Shown here: piece by piece, positions 1-7,602 of the stretch
Numbering within the stretch: position 1 is the stretch's first letter
How the letters are laid out: each line of letters starts with the position of its first letter
NCBI GenBank assembly: GCA_029983705.1
Contig: JASBYZ010000019.1
Span: 1-20,521, forward strand
Source: Coriobacteriales bacterium
Lineage (GTDB): Bacteria > Actinomycetota > Coriobacteriia > Coriobacteriales > JAEZZM01
Direction of reading: 5' to 3'
Length of the DNA: 20,521 bases
The notes under the pieces: model-generated
Told to the model about the DNA's origin: nothing
The model's input: only the letters and a program-made list of their open reading frames with translations
Databases searched by the model: none
Translations under genes and position numbers: made by a program

Positions 1-516
1 ATCCTTAGACATACTTGGCCAGCTTGATTGATCTTTTCTCTCGCTTAAACTCTCTGTATCTGCAAGAACTTTGATAGAAGAGCCAAGACCAATATCTGAG
101 GCACAAACGCTATGCTCTAGTGTGTTTTCTTTAATTGAGTAGAGCGCCATACCACGCCCGTGTATGCCCCACTTATCTTGGTGAACACTTTCAAGTTTTG
201 AGGTAACACGCGGCTCAAAGATTTTAGCTTGTAAACTCTCAGGGATTCCTACCCCATCATCTAACATTGTGATTGAGCGAAGCGTGTCAGATTTAGTGCT
301 TGATACAAAAATATGCGCAGCGCCCGCATCGCGGGCATTGCGCAACATTTCAATTAAGATATCTTCAGTAGAGCGAATGTCATGTTTTGCTTGTCTGCGC
401 TCAGCTTCAGAAACTCTCAGGCGTACAAAGCCCTCTCCAAAGTTTTCTTCTACGCGCAGGTGCTCTTCTCCGGATACATCCGAAATAAAATTAATTAAAT
501 CATGTGCATCACTCAT
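1..516 (-). CDS. GHKL-fold ATP-binding protein (HATPase_c domain), 3' end outside the window
   Basis: The 172 visible codons form a histidine-kinase/Hsp90-type ATPase fold. The N-box reads EMLRNARDAG, the G1 box LDDGVGIP, then IFEPRVTSK and a G2 box near GIHGRGMALYSIK. The order and the IFEP...TSK signature resemble histidine-kinase-type ATPase domains more than MutL, which would show RHATSK and GFRGEAL. No sensor or phosphoacceptor domain precedes it: the ATPase begins within about 40 residues of the start, so it is an unusual stand-alone type. The ATG at 516 is chosen because AGGAAAG lies just upstream and overlaps the rny stop codon, with a 12-base gap, so the gene is probably co-transcribed with rny. 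Its substrate and partner are unknown. The C-terminus is cut by the window edge. The fold is clear; the role is not. Confidence 0.8.
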   Translation of the reverse strand, partial: MSDAHDLINFISDVSGEEHLRVEENFGEGFVRLRVSEAERRQAKHDIRSTEDILIEMLRNARDAGAAHIFVSSTKSDTLRSITMLDDGVGIPESLQAKIFEPRVTSKLESVHQDKWGIHGRGMALYSIKENTLEHSVCASDIGLGSSIKVLADTESLSERKDQSSWPSMSKD

Positions 517-528
517 GCTGTAACTTTC

Positions 529-2082
529 CTACTTAGCGTAATCGGTTGCTCGAGACTCTCTAATAACCGTAACCTTAACCTGTCCCGGATATTCCATCTC
601 ATCTTCAATCTGATTAGCAATGTTGTGTGCTAAGACTACTGAATCTGCATCTGAAATATCTTCAGGTCTAACCATAACTCTAATTTCTCTACCTGCTTGC
701 ATGGCATAGGTTCTCTCAACACCCCTGTAAGCATTTGAAATCTCTTCGAGTTTTTCAAGACGCTTAATATAGTTTTCAGCGCTTTCACGGCGAGCACCCG
801 GTCTTGCAGCAGAAATTGCATCAGCGGACATAACTAAGAAGGCATACTCACTTTGAGGCTCTACATCATTGTGGTGAGCCTCAACTGCATTGGTAACAAT
901 AGCGCTTTCCTTATAGCGTCTACACACATCTGCACCAATAACTGCGTGTGAACCTTCAATCTCATGGTCAAGTGCCTTACCAATATCGTGGAGAAGGCCA
1001 GCGCGTTTAGCAATCTTTGGATCAAGTCCAAGTTCTTCTGCCATAATTGCACAGAGGTAAGATACCTCGAGTGAGTGCTTGAGTACGTTTTGGCCGTATG
1101 AAGTTCTGTAGCGAAGTCTTCCTAAAATTTTGATTACTTCAGGATGAAGGTCATGGATACCCGCATCATAGGATGCCTGATCTCCTGCTTCTTGAATTCG
1201 CTCATTAACTGTCTCAGTTGCCTTATTAAACATCTCTTCAATGCGAGCCGGATGAATTCTTCCGTCTGCAATAAGGTTTTCTAAGGCTACGCGAGCAATC
1301 TCTCTTCTTACAGGATCAAAAGATGATAAAACAACCGTCTCAGGGGTGTCATCAATAATAAGGTTTACCCCTGTCATTTGCTCAAAGGTTCTGATGTTTC
1401 GGCCTTCTCGACCAATAATGCGGCCCTTTAAATCATCAGATGGGATGTGTACAGAGGTAACCGTTACCTCATTTGCCTGATCAGAAGAGATTCTTTGAAT
1501 TGCAAGCGTAATAATTTCACGAGCAATCTTATCTGCTTCTTGTTTAGTTTTGCGCTCAGTATCTCTAATGATTACCGCAGCATCTGCAGTTACTTCGTCT
1601 TTTAAGTCGTTTAAGAGCTTTTCACGAGCCTCATCGCTAGACATAGCTGCAACTCTTTCAAGCTCTGCAAGCTGATCTTTAATGATTTGGTCAACCTTAT
1701 TGTGCTTTTTATCAAGTGAGGATTGTTGAGAAGAAATTTGTGATTCTCTTTTTTCAAGAGATGAATTTCTTTTATCAAGGGACTCTTCACGTTGAAGTAC
1801 GCGATTTTCACGTTCTCTAATTTCTTGGTTGCGCTCGCGCTCTTCTTGTTCTGCAATTTGCTTTTGTTTAATAATCTCTTCTTTAGCTGAGATTAGTGAT
1901 TCTTTACTTTGTGCCTGAGCTTCTTTTTTAATGCTATCTGCCTGTGCTTCTGCATCTCGGATGAGTCTATCAGCGTCTTCTTGGGCGCTTTTAACCTTTC
2001 CGCTCGATGAGCTTGTTAGAACAAAATAAATTACAGCTGCTCCAACAACCAGGCCAACGATAGCTGGAATAATCATTTCCAT
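529..2082 (-). CDS. rny: Ribonuclease Y
   Basis: RNase Y is the membrane-anchored endoribonuclease that starts mRNA decay in many Gram-positive bacteria. The 517-residue product has the full family order: one N-terminal membrane helix (about residues 3-22), a long charged coiled coil (about 30-190), a KH RNA-binding domain with GRIIGREGRN (about 220-229), and an HD hydrolase domain with HDIGKALDHE (metal-binding HD at about 365-366) and a later HHNDVEP. Length is normal. The ATG at 2082 is preferred because AAGGATGG lies about 10 bases upstream and the protein then starts directly with the membrane helix; an in-frame ATG at 2112 would add ten residues and has no ribosome site. The gap upstream shows no convincing consensus promoter for it. 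The downstream GHKL gene is probably in the same transcript. Confidence 0.96.
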   Translation of the reverse strand: MEMIIPAIVGLVVGAAVIYFVLTSSSSGKVKSAQEDADRLIRDAEAQADSIKKEAQAQSKESLISAKEEIIKQKQIAEQEERERNQEIRERENRVLQREESLDKRNSSLEKRESQISSQQSSLDKKHNKVDQIIKDQLAELERVAAMSSDEAREKLLNDLKDEVTADAAVIIRDTERKTKQEADKIAREIITLAIQRISSDQANEVTVTSVHIPSDDLKGRIIGREGRNIRTFEQMTGVNLIIDDTPETVVLSSFDPVRREIARVALENLIADGRIHPARIEEMFNKATETVNERIQEAGDQASYDAGIHDLHPEVIKILGRLRYRTSYGQNVLKHSLEVSYLCAIMAEELGLDPKIAKRAGLLHDIGKALDHEIEGSHAVIGADVCRRYKESAIVTNAVEAHHNDVEPQSEYAFLVMSADAISAARPGARRESAENYIKRLEKLEEISNAYRGVERTYAMQAGREIRVMVRPEDISDADSVVLAHNIANQIEDEMEYPGQVKVTVIRESRATDYAK

Positions 2083-2166
2083 GTAGTGGCCATCCTTTAC
2101 ATTTGGTGTCATAAATCATATTAAAATTCAGGATGCCATCCAGCTTTATGCTTTTTAAACGCGAAA

Positions 2167-2184
2167 GCCGGATACACATCCGGC
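2167..2184 (-). terminator. Hairpin in rny leader, possible minus-strand terminator or attenuator
   Basis: GCCGGAT-ACAC-ATCCGGC is a perfect 7-bp stem with a 4-base loop. On the minus strand it is followed by TTTCGCGTTT, a broken T-run, which makes it a weak intrinsic terminator for transcripts heading toward rny. On the plus strand no T-run follows. It could instead be a structured element in the rny 5' leader or a remnant of an older transcript end. Confidence 0.45.
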
Positions 2185-2250
2185 ATTCGTGAAAGATAAT
2201 ATAGAGTTTCTCAAGTCTTTTGTTTTACATATCAAAACTATATAGTAAAC

Positions 2251-2266
2251 ACTCGTTTATACGAGT
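2251..2266. promoter_or_regulatory. Inverted repeat, candidate operator
   Basis: ACTCGT-TTAT-ACGAGT is a perfect 6-4-6 inverted repeat in the divergent gap, directly next to one copy of the TATAGTAAACA direct repeat. It does not match the Fur or DtxR/IdeR consensus as I know them. It could equally be a small hairpin in an RNA leader. The regulator is unknown. Confidence 0.3.
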
Positions 2267-2393
2267 TCATCATCACAAATACCTCTCTATATCTTCCCTA
2301 TTTTTGTGCCCTGAGTCAATACTTAGCTAAATAACTTAAATAACGACACAAGTTAACTAAAGACTACCTTTTGCCAATTTCTCAAATTAGTTC

Positions 2394-2421
2394 TTGTAAT
2401 CTGGATTATGTTCGCTATAGT
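2394..2421 (+). promoter_or_regulatory. Candidate sigma-A promoter of the nine-gene operon, with a palindrome in its spacer
   Basis: TTGTAA (2394-2399), a 16-base spacer and TATAGT (2416-2421) make a plausible vegetative promoter about 50 bases before the first start codon. The inverted repeat TAATC-TG-GATTA (2397-2408) overlaps the -35 box and the spacer, where a repressor would block polymerase. A second small palindrome, GGAT-A-ATCC (2455-2463), overlaps the ribosome site and shares the GATTA/TAATC core. Operator function is inferred only from position. Confidence 0.45.
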
Positions 2422-2469
2422 AAACAAATATAAGTTAGTATTAGTGAACATGAAGGATAATCCACATTA

Positions 2470-3480
2470 ATGAAATCAATTAAATCAGTTCTACTTACGC
2501 TTGCCCTCATTGCCCTACCAGTGCTAATAGCAATTGTTTCTTTGGGCTGCGGTAGATATGAAATGAGTATGATTGACACCCTTTCACTGATATACCAGGG
2601 TCTTTTTAACTCAGGATTAAATTTTGACAACACTGAGGTAACTGTTTTATTTAACCTCCGTATCCCTCGTGTAATTCTTGCAGCACTCGCAGGAGCAGGT
2701 CTTGCAGTCTCAGGTGCTTCTTTTCAAAGCCTCTTTACTAACCCGCTTGCAACCCCAGATACCTTGGGTGTAGCAAGTGGAGCATCCTTTGGTGCAGTAC
2801 TTGCAATTATGCTTGGTTTTGATTTAATCGGCATACAAATTCTTGCCTTTATCTTTGGACTCTTAGCAGTAGGACTTGCCTACCAGGTTGGAATGTTTCA
2901 AGGCAAACGCTCAATTATTTCTATCATCTTAGCCGGTATTGTTATTAGTGCGCTCTTTGGTGCTTTAATTTCACTCCTTAAGTATTTGGCTGACCCACAA
3001 GATGTATTGCCTTCAATTACCTACTGGCTTATGGGCTCACTTTCACGAGCAAGTTACCCATATTTAGCCATCGGAGCACCTTTTGTCATCCTTGGCGTGC
3101 TCACTATATTTTTGATGCGCTGGAAACTTAATGCTTTAAGTTTGGATGAGGATGAAGCGCTCTCACTCGGTATTAATGTTAAACGTTCGCGAGCAATTAT
3201 TATTGTTGCATCTACCTTTGTAACCGCATCCTGTGTATCAATGTGCGGACAAATTGGCTGGGTAGGCTTGGTTGTCCCACATATTGCTCGCATGGTGTTT
3301 GGCTCTGACAATCGCTACGTTGTACCCACTTCAATATCTTTTGGAATCATTTTTATGATCGTGATGGATACGCTTTCAAGAAGCTTAGGTCCAGCAGAAC
3401 TGCCGGTATCAATCCTCACAGCACTTATAGGTGCACCACTCTTTATCATCTTAATCAAAAAGACTGGAGGTAATTGGTAA
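2470..3480 (+). CDS. FecCD-family ABC importer permease 1
   Basis: This is the membrane subunit of a type II (BtuCD/FhuB/FecCD-like) importer for iron chelates, heme or cobalamin. The 336 residues are strongly hydrophobic and fit about ten membrane helices. Family landmarks are NLRIPRVILAALAGAGLAVSG (starting near 62), FTNPLATPDTLGVASGA (about 89-105), the ATPase-coupling loop LSLDEDEALSLGIN (about 223-236), GWVGLVVPHIARM (about 263-275) and the C-terminal LTALIGAPLF. An AAGGA lies 12 bases before the ATG, a slightly long spacing. It is the first gene of the operon, and its stop overlaps the ATPase start as TAATG. No substrate-binding protein gene stands next to it, unlike the second transporter. 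It is clearly homologous to the permease at 8782, sharing among others KYLADP/KFVADP, TYWLMGSL and the C-terminal KKTGG-W. The substrate cannot be read from the sequence. Confidence 0.93.
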   Translation: MKSIKSVLLTLALIALPVLIAIVSLGCGRYEMSMIDTLSLIYQGLFNSGLNFDNTEVTVLFNLRIPRVILAALAGAGLAVSGASFQSLFTNPLATPDTLGVASGASFGAVLAIMLGFDLIGIQILAFIFGLLAVGLAYQVGMFQGKRSIISIILAGIVISALFGALISLLKYLADPQDVLPSITYWLMGSLSRASYPYLAIGAPFVILGVLTIFLMRWKLNALSLDEDEALSLGINVKRSRAIIIVASTFVTASCVSMCGQIGWVGLVVPHIARMVFGSDNRYVVPTSISFGIIFMIVMDTLSRSLGPAELPVSILTALIGAPLFIILIKKTGGNW

Positions 3481-4262
3481 TGCTTGAAGTAAAAAACGGC
3501 AGCTTTTCTTTTCGCGATAAAAAGATTCATGAAGACATTAGCTTTTCTGTTGAAAGCTCTGAGGTCTTAGCAATTTTAGGCCCTAACGGCATTGGAAAAA
3601 CAACTCTTTTAAAGTGCATTATGGGGCTTCTACCTTGGCAGTCTGGTGCAAGTTATTTAGACGGTAAAAACATCAAAGACATTGCCACTAAGGCATTTTG
3701 GTCTCAGGTTTCATATGTACCTCAAGCTAAATCACTTACCTTTAGTATGAAGGCCTTAGACATGGTGGTCTTGGGACTTGTTTCAAAGAAGTCATCTTTT
3801 GCAATGCCAAATAAAGAAGACTTTGAGCTTGCCTACCAGTGCATGCAAAAGATTGGCGTTGAGCATTTGGCCGATAAATCATGCACAAATATGAGTGGCG
3901 GAGAATTTCAGATGGTCCTTATCGCCCGAGCTATGATAAATAAGCCAAGCGTCCTCATATTAGATGAACCTGAGACGGGCCTAGACTTTAGAAATCAACT
4001 CATTGTGCTTAATACCATCCATAAGCTTGCTCATGAAGAAAAACTCAGCGTGATTTTAAACACCCACTATCCAACTCATGCGCTTCAAATTGCCGATAAA
4101 TCCCTGATGCTTTTAAGCCCCGGACACTACAAGTTTGGCAAATCAAAAGAGGTAATTGAGCCGGAGCTTATGAAATCTGCCTATAAGGTGGAAGTGTTAA
4201 TGGACAGTGTCAATAGCAAAGATTGCAGCTATCACTACATTATTCCTACCGCTACAGTCTAA
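3480..4262 (+). CDS. FepC/FecE-type ABC importer ATPase 1
   Basis: This is the cytoplasmic ATPase that would drive permease 1. The 260 residues contain Walker A GPNGIGKTT (34-42), Q-loop Gln82 in YVPQAK, the signature MSGGE (138-142, instead of the usual LSGGQ), Walker B VLILDEPETGLD (158-169) and H-loop His196 in NTHYP. All catalytic elements are present. The ATG at 3480 overlaps the permease stop by one base, with GGAGG nine bases upstream; an in-frame TTG at 3474 lies too close to that ribosome site. The C-terminal tail after about residue 205 is short and not diagnostic. It is a paralogue of the ATPase at 9777, sharing ILGPNG-GKTTLL, DG-NIKDI, SYVPQAK and INTHYP-like stretches. Confidence 0.93.
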   Translation: MLEVKNGSFSFRDKKIHEDISFSVESSEVLAILGPNGIGKTTLLKCIMGLLPWQSGASYLDGKNIKDIATKAFWSQVSYVPQAKSLTFSMKALDMVVLGLVSKKSSFAMPNKEDFELAYQCMQKIGVEHLADKSCTNMSGGEFQMVLIARAMINKPSVLILDEPETGLDFRNQLIVLNTIHKLAHEEKLSVILNTHYPTHALQIADKSLMLLSPGHYKFGKSKEVIEPELMKSAYKVEVLMDSVNSKDCSYHYIIPTATV

Positions 4263-4281
4263 GCTGAAAGGTATCTCGTAT

Positions 4282-5649
4282 ATGACCTGTCAAAAACTCC
4301 CACACATTTTTCAAGACAAGATAGCACCTAAGACTTTTAAAATTACAGAGCTTCCTGCAGACTTTTCAAAACAGAGCAGGCTTTTAAACTTAGGTAAGGA
4401 CATGTGCTACTACTCTCCTGCTACAGGAGGCTACGGCATCGTGCGCGTTGTCTTGATGGTACCTGAAACTCAGGCGCTTTTTGTATCTCCTATGGGCTGT
4501 GCTCGCCACGGGGTGATTGCCTCTTACTACTACAAAGAAACGCGCGATCGAACTAACGCATATTTTATTAGAGAAGAGCAGCTTGCCTTAGGTAACCATG
4601 TCGATGAGGCCTATAGCGCTGGTCTTGAAATCATTAGAGATACTAGGCCAAAGGGTCTTACCTTTATCTATACCTGCGCCGATGATCTGTTGGGTACGGA
4701 TTTTGAAAGCCTTGCAGAAGAACTTGAGGATGAGACTCAGGTAGCCGTGCGAGTTGCTACGATGAACCCAATTAGAGCAGAAACCGACAGACCTCCACTG
4801 GTACGAGCCTTTGAGACCGTCTATAGCTATCTAACTGCAGATTCACTTGAGGAGGACTCATCTCGCAGGTCTCATGAGGACATCCTCAATATTTTAGGTA
4901 TCTATAGCAATCTAGATCCAGAAAGTGAAATCCATAAACTTTTAGCTCGCGCTGGCTATAGCCTTAAGCACGTGTGTGACTATAAAGACTTTGAGAGCTT
5001 TTTAGAGCTTAAAGACTCGCGTCTAAACCTCGTTATGGGAGACGCTGCAACTAAAGCTGCGCTGAATATGAAGTCCCAACTTGGAATTGACTTTTTGAGA
5101 CTTCCCTTAACACTCTTAAGCGAAAGCATTGTTAAAAATTATCATCAACTTGAAGAAGCTCTAGGTATCTCTCTTGACTATAAAGATATTCAAGATACAG
5201 AAGAGTCCACCATTAAAGAGCTCCTAAGCTCTCACCCACTTGAGGGTTTAAGTATGACTATAGGAAGCTCAAACTCCTATTCATCTTTTGAGCTCGCACG
5301 CTTACTTGTGATGTGGGGTGCAGAGGTTAGAGAAATCTATTCAAATGCGATTTCTAAATCAGATGAAATGCATCTTGAATGGCTTAAGAAACACTCCCCA
5401 GAGACTCTGGTGCTTCCTCCTGATGCACGTACAGCACTTATGCTTAATGAGCGAAAGCTAAATGCAGATTTAGCCCTAGGTCTTGATGCTGCCTACTATT
5501 CAAACGCCCACAAATACGTAGATCTCTCCTTTGAGTCTCCCCTCTATGGCTTTGTAGGCCAGCGAAAACTCTTACAAAACATACTTAGTCCAAAAGAGAT
5601 CTCAAGCAGTTTTGAGTCTCTCTTGAGTAAGTCATCTTTGGTTGTATAG
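4282..5649 (+). CDS. Nitrogenase component 1-like protein, D-type (alpha-like) subunit
   Basis: This 455-residue protein belongs to the nitrogenase component 1 family (NifD/NifK/NifE/NifN, BchN/B, CfbD). Three cysteines stand where NifD carries its cluster ligands: Cys42 (DMCYYSP), Cys73 (SPMGCARHG) and Cys132 (YTCADDLLGTD, compare NifD ECPIGLIGDD). Near the C-terminus SNAHKY (His410) followed by PLYGFVG resembles the NifD segment holding the cofactor-binding His. I see no counterpart of the second FeMo-cofactor ligand (NifD Cys275): the segment aligning by eye (about 258-271) has no cysteine. A true M-cluster is therefore unlikely. The start is ATG 4282, with AAAGG ten bases upstream and 19 bases after the ATPase stop; an in-frame ATG at 4207 would lie inside the ATPase gene. 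Together with the next two genes it should form a low-potential reductase. Its substrate is unknown, and the operon suggests an imported metal chelate or tetrapyrrole. Confidence 0.88.
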   Translation: MTCQKLPHIFQDKIAPKTFKITELPADFSKQSRLLNLGKDMCYYSPATGGYGIVRVVLMVPETQALFVSPMGCARHGVIASYYYKETRDRTNAYFIREEQLALGNHVDEAYSAGLEIIRDTRPKGLTFIYTCADDLLGTDFESLAEELEDETQVAVRVATMNPIRAETDRPPLVRAFETVYSYLTADSLEEDSSRRSHEDILNILGIYSNLDPESEIHKLLARAGYSLKHVCDYKDFESFLELKDSRLNLVMGDAATKAALNMKSQLGIDFLRLPLTLLSESIVKNYHQLEEALGISLDYKDIQDTEESTIKELLSSHPLEGLSMTIGSSNSYSSFELARLLVMWGAEVREIYSNAISKSDEMHLEWLKKHSPETLVLPPDARTALMLNERKLNADLALGLDAAYYSNAHKYVDLSFESPLYGFVGQRKLLQNILSPKEISSSFESLLSKSSLVV

Positions 5650-5661
5650 GTGGGAAGTCAC

Positions 5662-6837
5662 ATGAATTATTACTCTACACTCCCACCGCTCTCTCCTGAT
5701 TACGCTGGCGCTGGATCGGTATTTTTTGACTACGAGGGAACCATACTTATTAACGGACCTTCAGGTTGTCTCGCAAATTATGCAGGATACGATGAGCCCC
5801 GATACTTTAGCAAAAAGAGTGCGCTCTTAAGCTCAGGCTTTAGAGATGTTCGCGCTATTTTTGGCGATGAGGACTTTTTAATAGAGTCCCTTCCAAGTAT
5901 TGAGGTGCTTAAAAATTCCAAGTACCTACTCTTGCTCTCGAGTCCATCAGCAGCCGTTATTGGTACAGACCATAGTGCGATAGCTCAAAATGTTGAGCTC
6001 GAACTTGATATTCCTGTCTTTAGTATAGAGACGAGCGGCATCTACTCATATGATGTGGGCGCACAAAAGGCATATCTTGCACTTGCTGAGAGGTATCTCT
6101 TTAACAAAAGCGGTGAGTATGGGAATAAACCTGCGGCTCATACAAACTCACTTGCCCTAATTGGTCTAAACCCTCTTGATTACTGGGGCATAGAGCAAAT
6201 TGATGCAATTAGAGCTGCCTTTGAGAATACGCATGAGATAGTGTGCACCTTAGGATTTGGCGGAAGTCTAGAAGATGTATCCAAACTAAGCCAGGTATCA
6301 CAGCTTATAGTGTGCTCAATAAGTGCACTCGAACTCGCTCGAAAATGCAATAAGGAGTTTGGCACTGACTACGTATGTGGCGTGCCAGTTGGCTCTTATT
6401 ACTCAAAGCATATAGATGAATTTATTGCTGTCGCTAAAAAACCTGATAATGAATTTTTAAGGCCTCAAAAAGCTAGTCATAAGGTACTTATTGTGGGTCA
6501 ACAATTTTGGGCAAGGTCTTATCGCTTAGCTTTAGAACAGCTTGACCCTCATGTTGACGTAAGCATTGCAAGTCTCTTTTTATGCGATCAAGAATATATG
6601 CGCTCTCAAGACAAAAAGCTTTCAAATGAAGGTGAGCTCAGAGCTCTCATACGCGATGGCTTTGATGTCATTATTGCAGACCCCCTCATAAAAAAGTTAG
6701 TACCAAAAGATCTCACATTTATAGAAGCTGTGCATATGGCGGTATCAAGCAGGCTTTTTGCAAACCATAAGACCGCATACGTTGGAGCACACGGACTTGA
6801 TGAGTATCTAGGCCTAGTTGAGGAGCAAAGATGTTAA
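5662..6837 (+). CDS. Nitrogenase component 1-like protein, K-type (beta-like) subunit
   Basis: This 391-residue protein is the second component 1-family subunit, shorter than NifK (about 510-520). The N-terminal LPPLSPDYAGAGSVFFDYEG leads into NGPSGC with Cys36, matching the NifK GSQGC ligand; RAIFGDEDFL (about 64-73) matches the VFGG-type loop of the family. At the third NifK ligand position the sequence reads SSPSAAVIGTD (93-103) and has no cysteine, and nothing matches the first NifK cysteine. It can thus offer one cysteine to a cluster bridging to the D-like partner. The C-terminal half (from about 270, KVLIVGQQFWARSYRLAL) looks like the second Rossmann-type lobe. ATG 5662 is chosen because AGGTGG sits eight bases upstream; an in-frame GTG at 5650 abuts the previous stop. 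The 3' end overlaps the NifH-like gene by 7 bases, implying coupled translation. Confidence 0.85.
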   Translation: MNYYSTLPPLSPDYAGAGSVFFDYEGTILINGPSGCLANYAGYDEPRYFSKKSALLSSGFRDVRAIFGDEDFLIESLPSIEVLKNSKYLLLLSSPSAAVIGTDHSAIAQNVELELDIPVFSIETSGIYSYDVGAQKAYLALAERYLFNKSGEYGNKPAAHTNSLALIGLNPLDYWGIEQIDAIRAAFENTHEIVCTLGFGGSLEDVSKLSQVSQLIVCSISALELARKCNKEFGTDYVCGVPVGSYYSKHIDEFIAVAKKPDNEFLRPQKASHKVLIVGQQFWARSYRLALEQLDPHVDVSIASLFLCDQEYMRSQDKKLSNEGELRALIRDGFDVIIADPLIKKLVPKDLTFIEAVHMAVSSRLFANHKTAYVGAHGLDEYLGLVEEQRC

Positions 6838-7586
6838 AGATTGCAATTTATGGTAAGGGCGGTATTGGAAAATCTACCACCACCTCAAATATATCTGCTG
6901 CACTTGCTTCTTCTGGCCTAACGGTTATGCAAATAGGCTGTGACCCTAAGGCTGATTCAACAAAAAATTTAGTAGCAGGTAAATCTTTAACTACCGTGCT
7001 CGATGCAATTCGTGAGCATGGAGATGCTACTGCACTTGAAGACATAATTACCGTAGGAGACCTTGGAGTCTTATGCATAGAAGCTGGTGGACCTCACCCG
7101 GGTGTAGGATGCGCCGGCAGAGGCATTATTGCCGCATTTGAGCGCCTGCAAAAGCTCAATGCCTACGAGATCTATAAGCCTGATGTTGTAATTTATGACG
7201 TCTTAGGTGATGTGGTATGCGGCGGCTTTGCTATGCCTATTAGAGGTGGATACGCCGATGATGTCTACATTGTGACTTCAGGCGAAATGATGGCTCTTTA
7301 TGCTGCAAACAATATTTGTAGTGCAGTTGAGCGCTTTAAGAATAAGGGATATGCGCAGGTACGCGGCCTTATTTTGAATTCAAGAAATATCAATGATGAA
7401 TTAGAAATAACTCAAAAAGCTGCAAAAGAAATGAATACCGAGGTAATCATGCAAATTCCTCGCAGTCAAATTGTTCAAGACGCAGAAGAACTTAATAAAA
7501 CAGTTGTTGCAGCATTTCCAGATAGCGAGCAGGCAAAAGTGTATCAAGAACTTGCTCAATTAATTGTCAATAACAATAGTCGTTAG
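6831..7586 (+). CDS. NifH/BchL-like Fe protein (ATP-dependent reductase component)
   Basis: This 251-residue protein is the nitrogenase-superfamily iron protein, which hydrolyses ATP and passes single electrons from a [4Fe-4S] cluster to component 1. It shows P-loop GKGGIGKST (8-16), switch I CDPKADST (37-44), cluster cysteine 94 in GVGCAGRG, and cluster cysteine 130 in DVLGDVVCGGFAMPIR. Arg97 occupies the position that is ADP-ribosylated in some NifH proteins. Length is a little below NifH (about 275-295) because the C-terminal tail is short. All residues for a homodimeric bridging cluster are present, so it is expected to be active. It overlaps the K-like gene by 7 bases. MinD/ParA proteins are excluded by the two cluster cysteines and their motifs. 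The electron donor (ferredoxin or flavodoxin) is not encoded nearby. Confidence 0.93.
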   Translation: MLKIAIYGKGGIGKSTTTSNISAALASSGLTVMQIGCDPKADSTKNLVAGKSLTTVLDAIREHGDATALEDIITVGDLGVLCIEAGGPHPGVGCAGRGIIAAFERLQKLNAYEIYKPDVVIYDVLGDVVCGGFAMPIRGGYADDVYIVTSGEMMALYAANNICSAVERFKNKGYAQVRGLILNSRNINDELEITQKAAKEMNTEVIMQIPRSQIVQDAEELNKTVVAAFPDSEQAKVYQELAQLIVNNNSR

Positions 7587-7602
7587 ACGAAAGGAGAATG
7601 TT

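Larger units (their letters stand above)
2083..2469. other. Gene-free AT-rich divergent intergenic region
   Basis: No credible coding sequence was found in this 387-base stretch between the divergently transcribed rny and the iron-type operon. It contains a 7-bp hairpin (2167-2184), a palindrome ACTCGT-TTAT-ACGAGT (2251-2266), smaller palindromes TTAGCTAA (2323-2330) and AGTTAACT (2351-2358), an 11-base direct repeat TATAGTAAACA (2241-2251 and 2416-2426), and a candidate plus-strand promoter (2394-2421). A minus-strand TTGACT lies at 2314-2319 but has no good -10 at the right distance. Confidence 0.8.

Noticed and set aside
1..516. MutL as the identity of the partial left-hand gene
   Set aside because: The MutL hallmarks RHATSK and GFRGEAL are not there; IFEPRVTSK and GRGMALYSIK fit the histidine-kinase-type ATPase fold better.
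269..523. Small plus-strand open frame of 84 codons
   Set aside because: It lies antisense to the GHKL ATPase gene, has a low-complexity Ser/Arg/Leu-rich translation and no ribosome site.
2083..2112. Ten-residue longer RNase Y starting at ATG 2112
   Set aside because: No ribosome site there; the extension contains the AAGGATGG that serves ATG 2082, after which the protein opens with its membrane helix.
2113..2469. Cobalamin or other riboswitch before the import operon
   Set aside because: No GCCACTG-type B12 box or other conserved riboswitch core was seen; only short palindromes are present.
4207..4281. Longer N-terminus for the D-like subunit starting at ATG 4207
   Set aside because: It would overlap the ATPase gene by 56 bases with no ribosome site, while ATG 4282 has AAAGG at good distance.
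4282..7586. A genuine nitrogen-fixation operon (nifHDK)
   Set aside because: The gene order is D-K-H, the K-like subunit is short and lacks two of three P-cluster cysteines, the D-like subunit lacks the Cys275 counterpart, and no nifB, nifE, nifN or other maturation gene is present.
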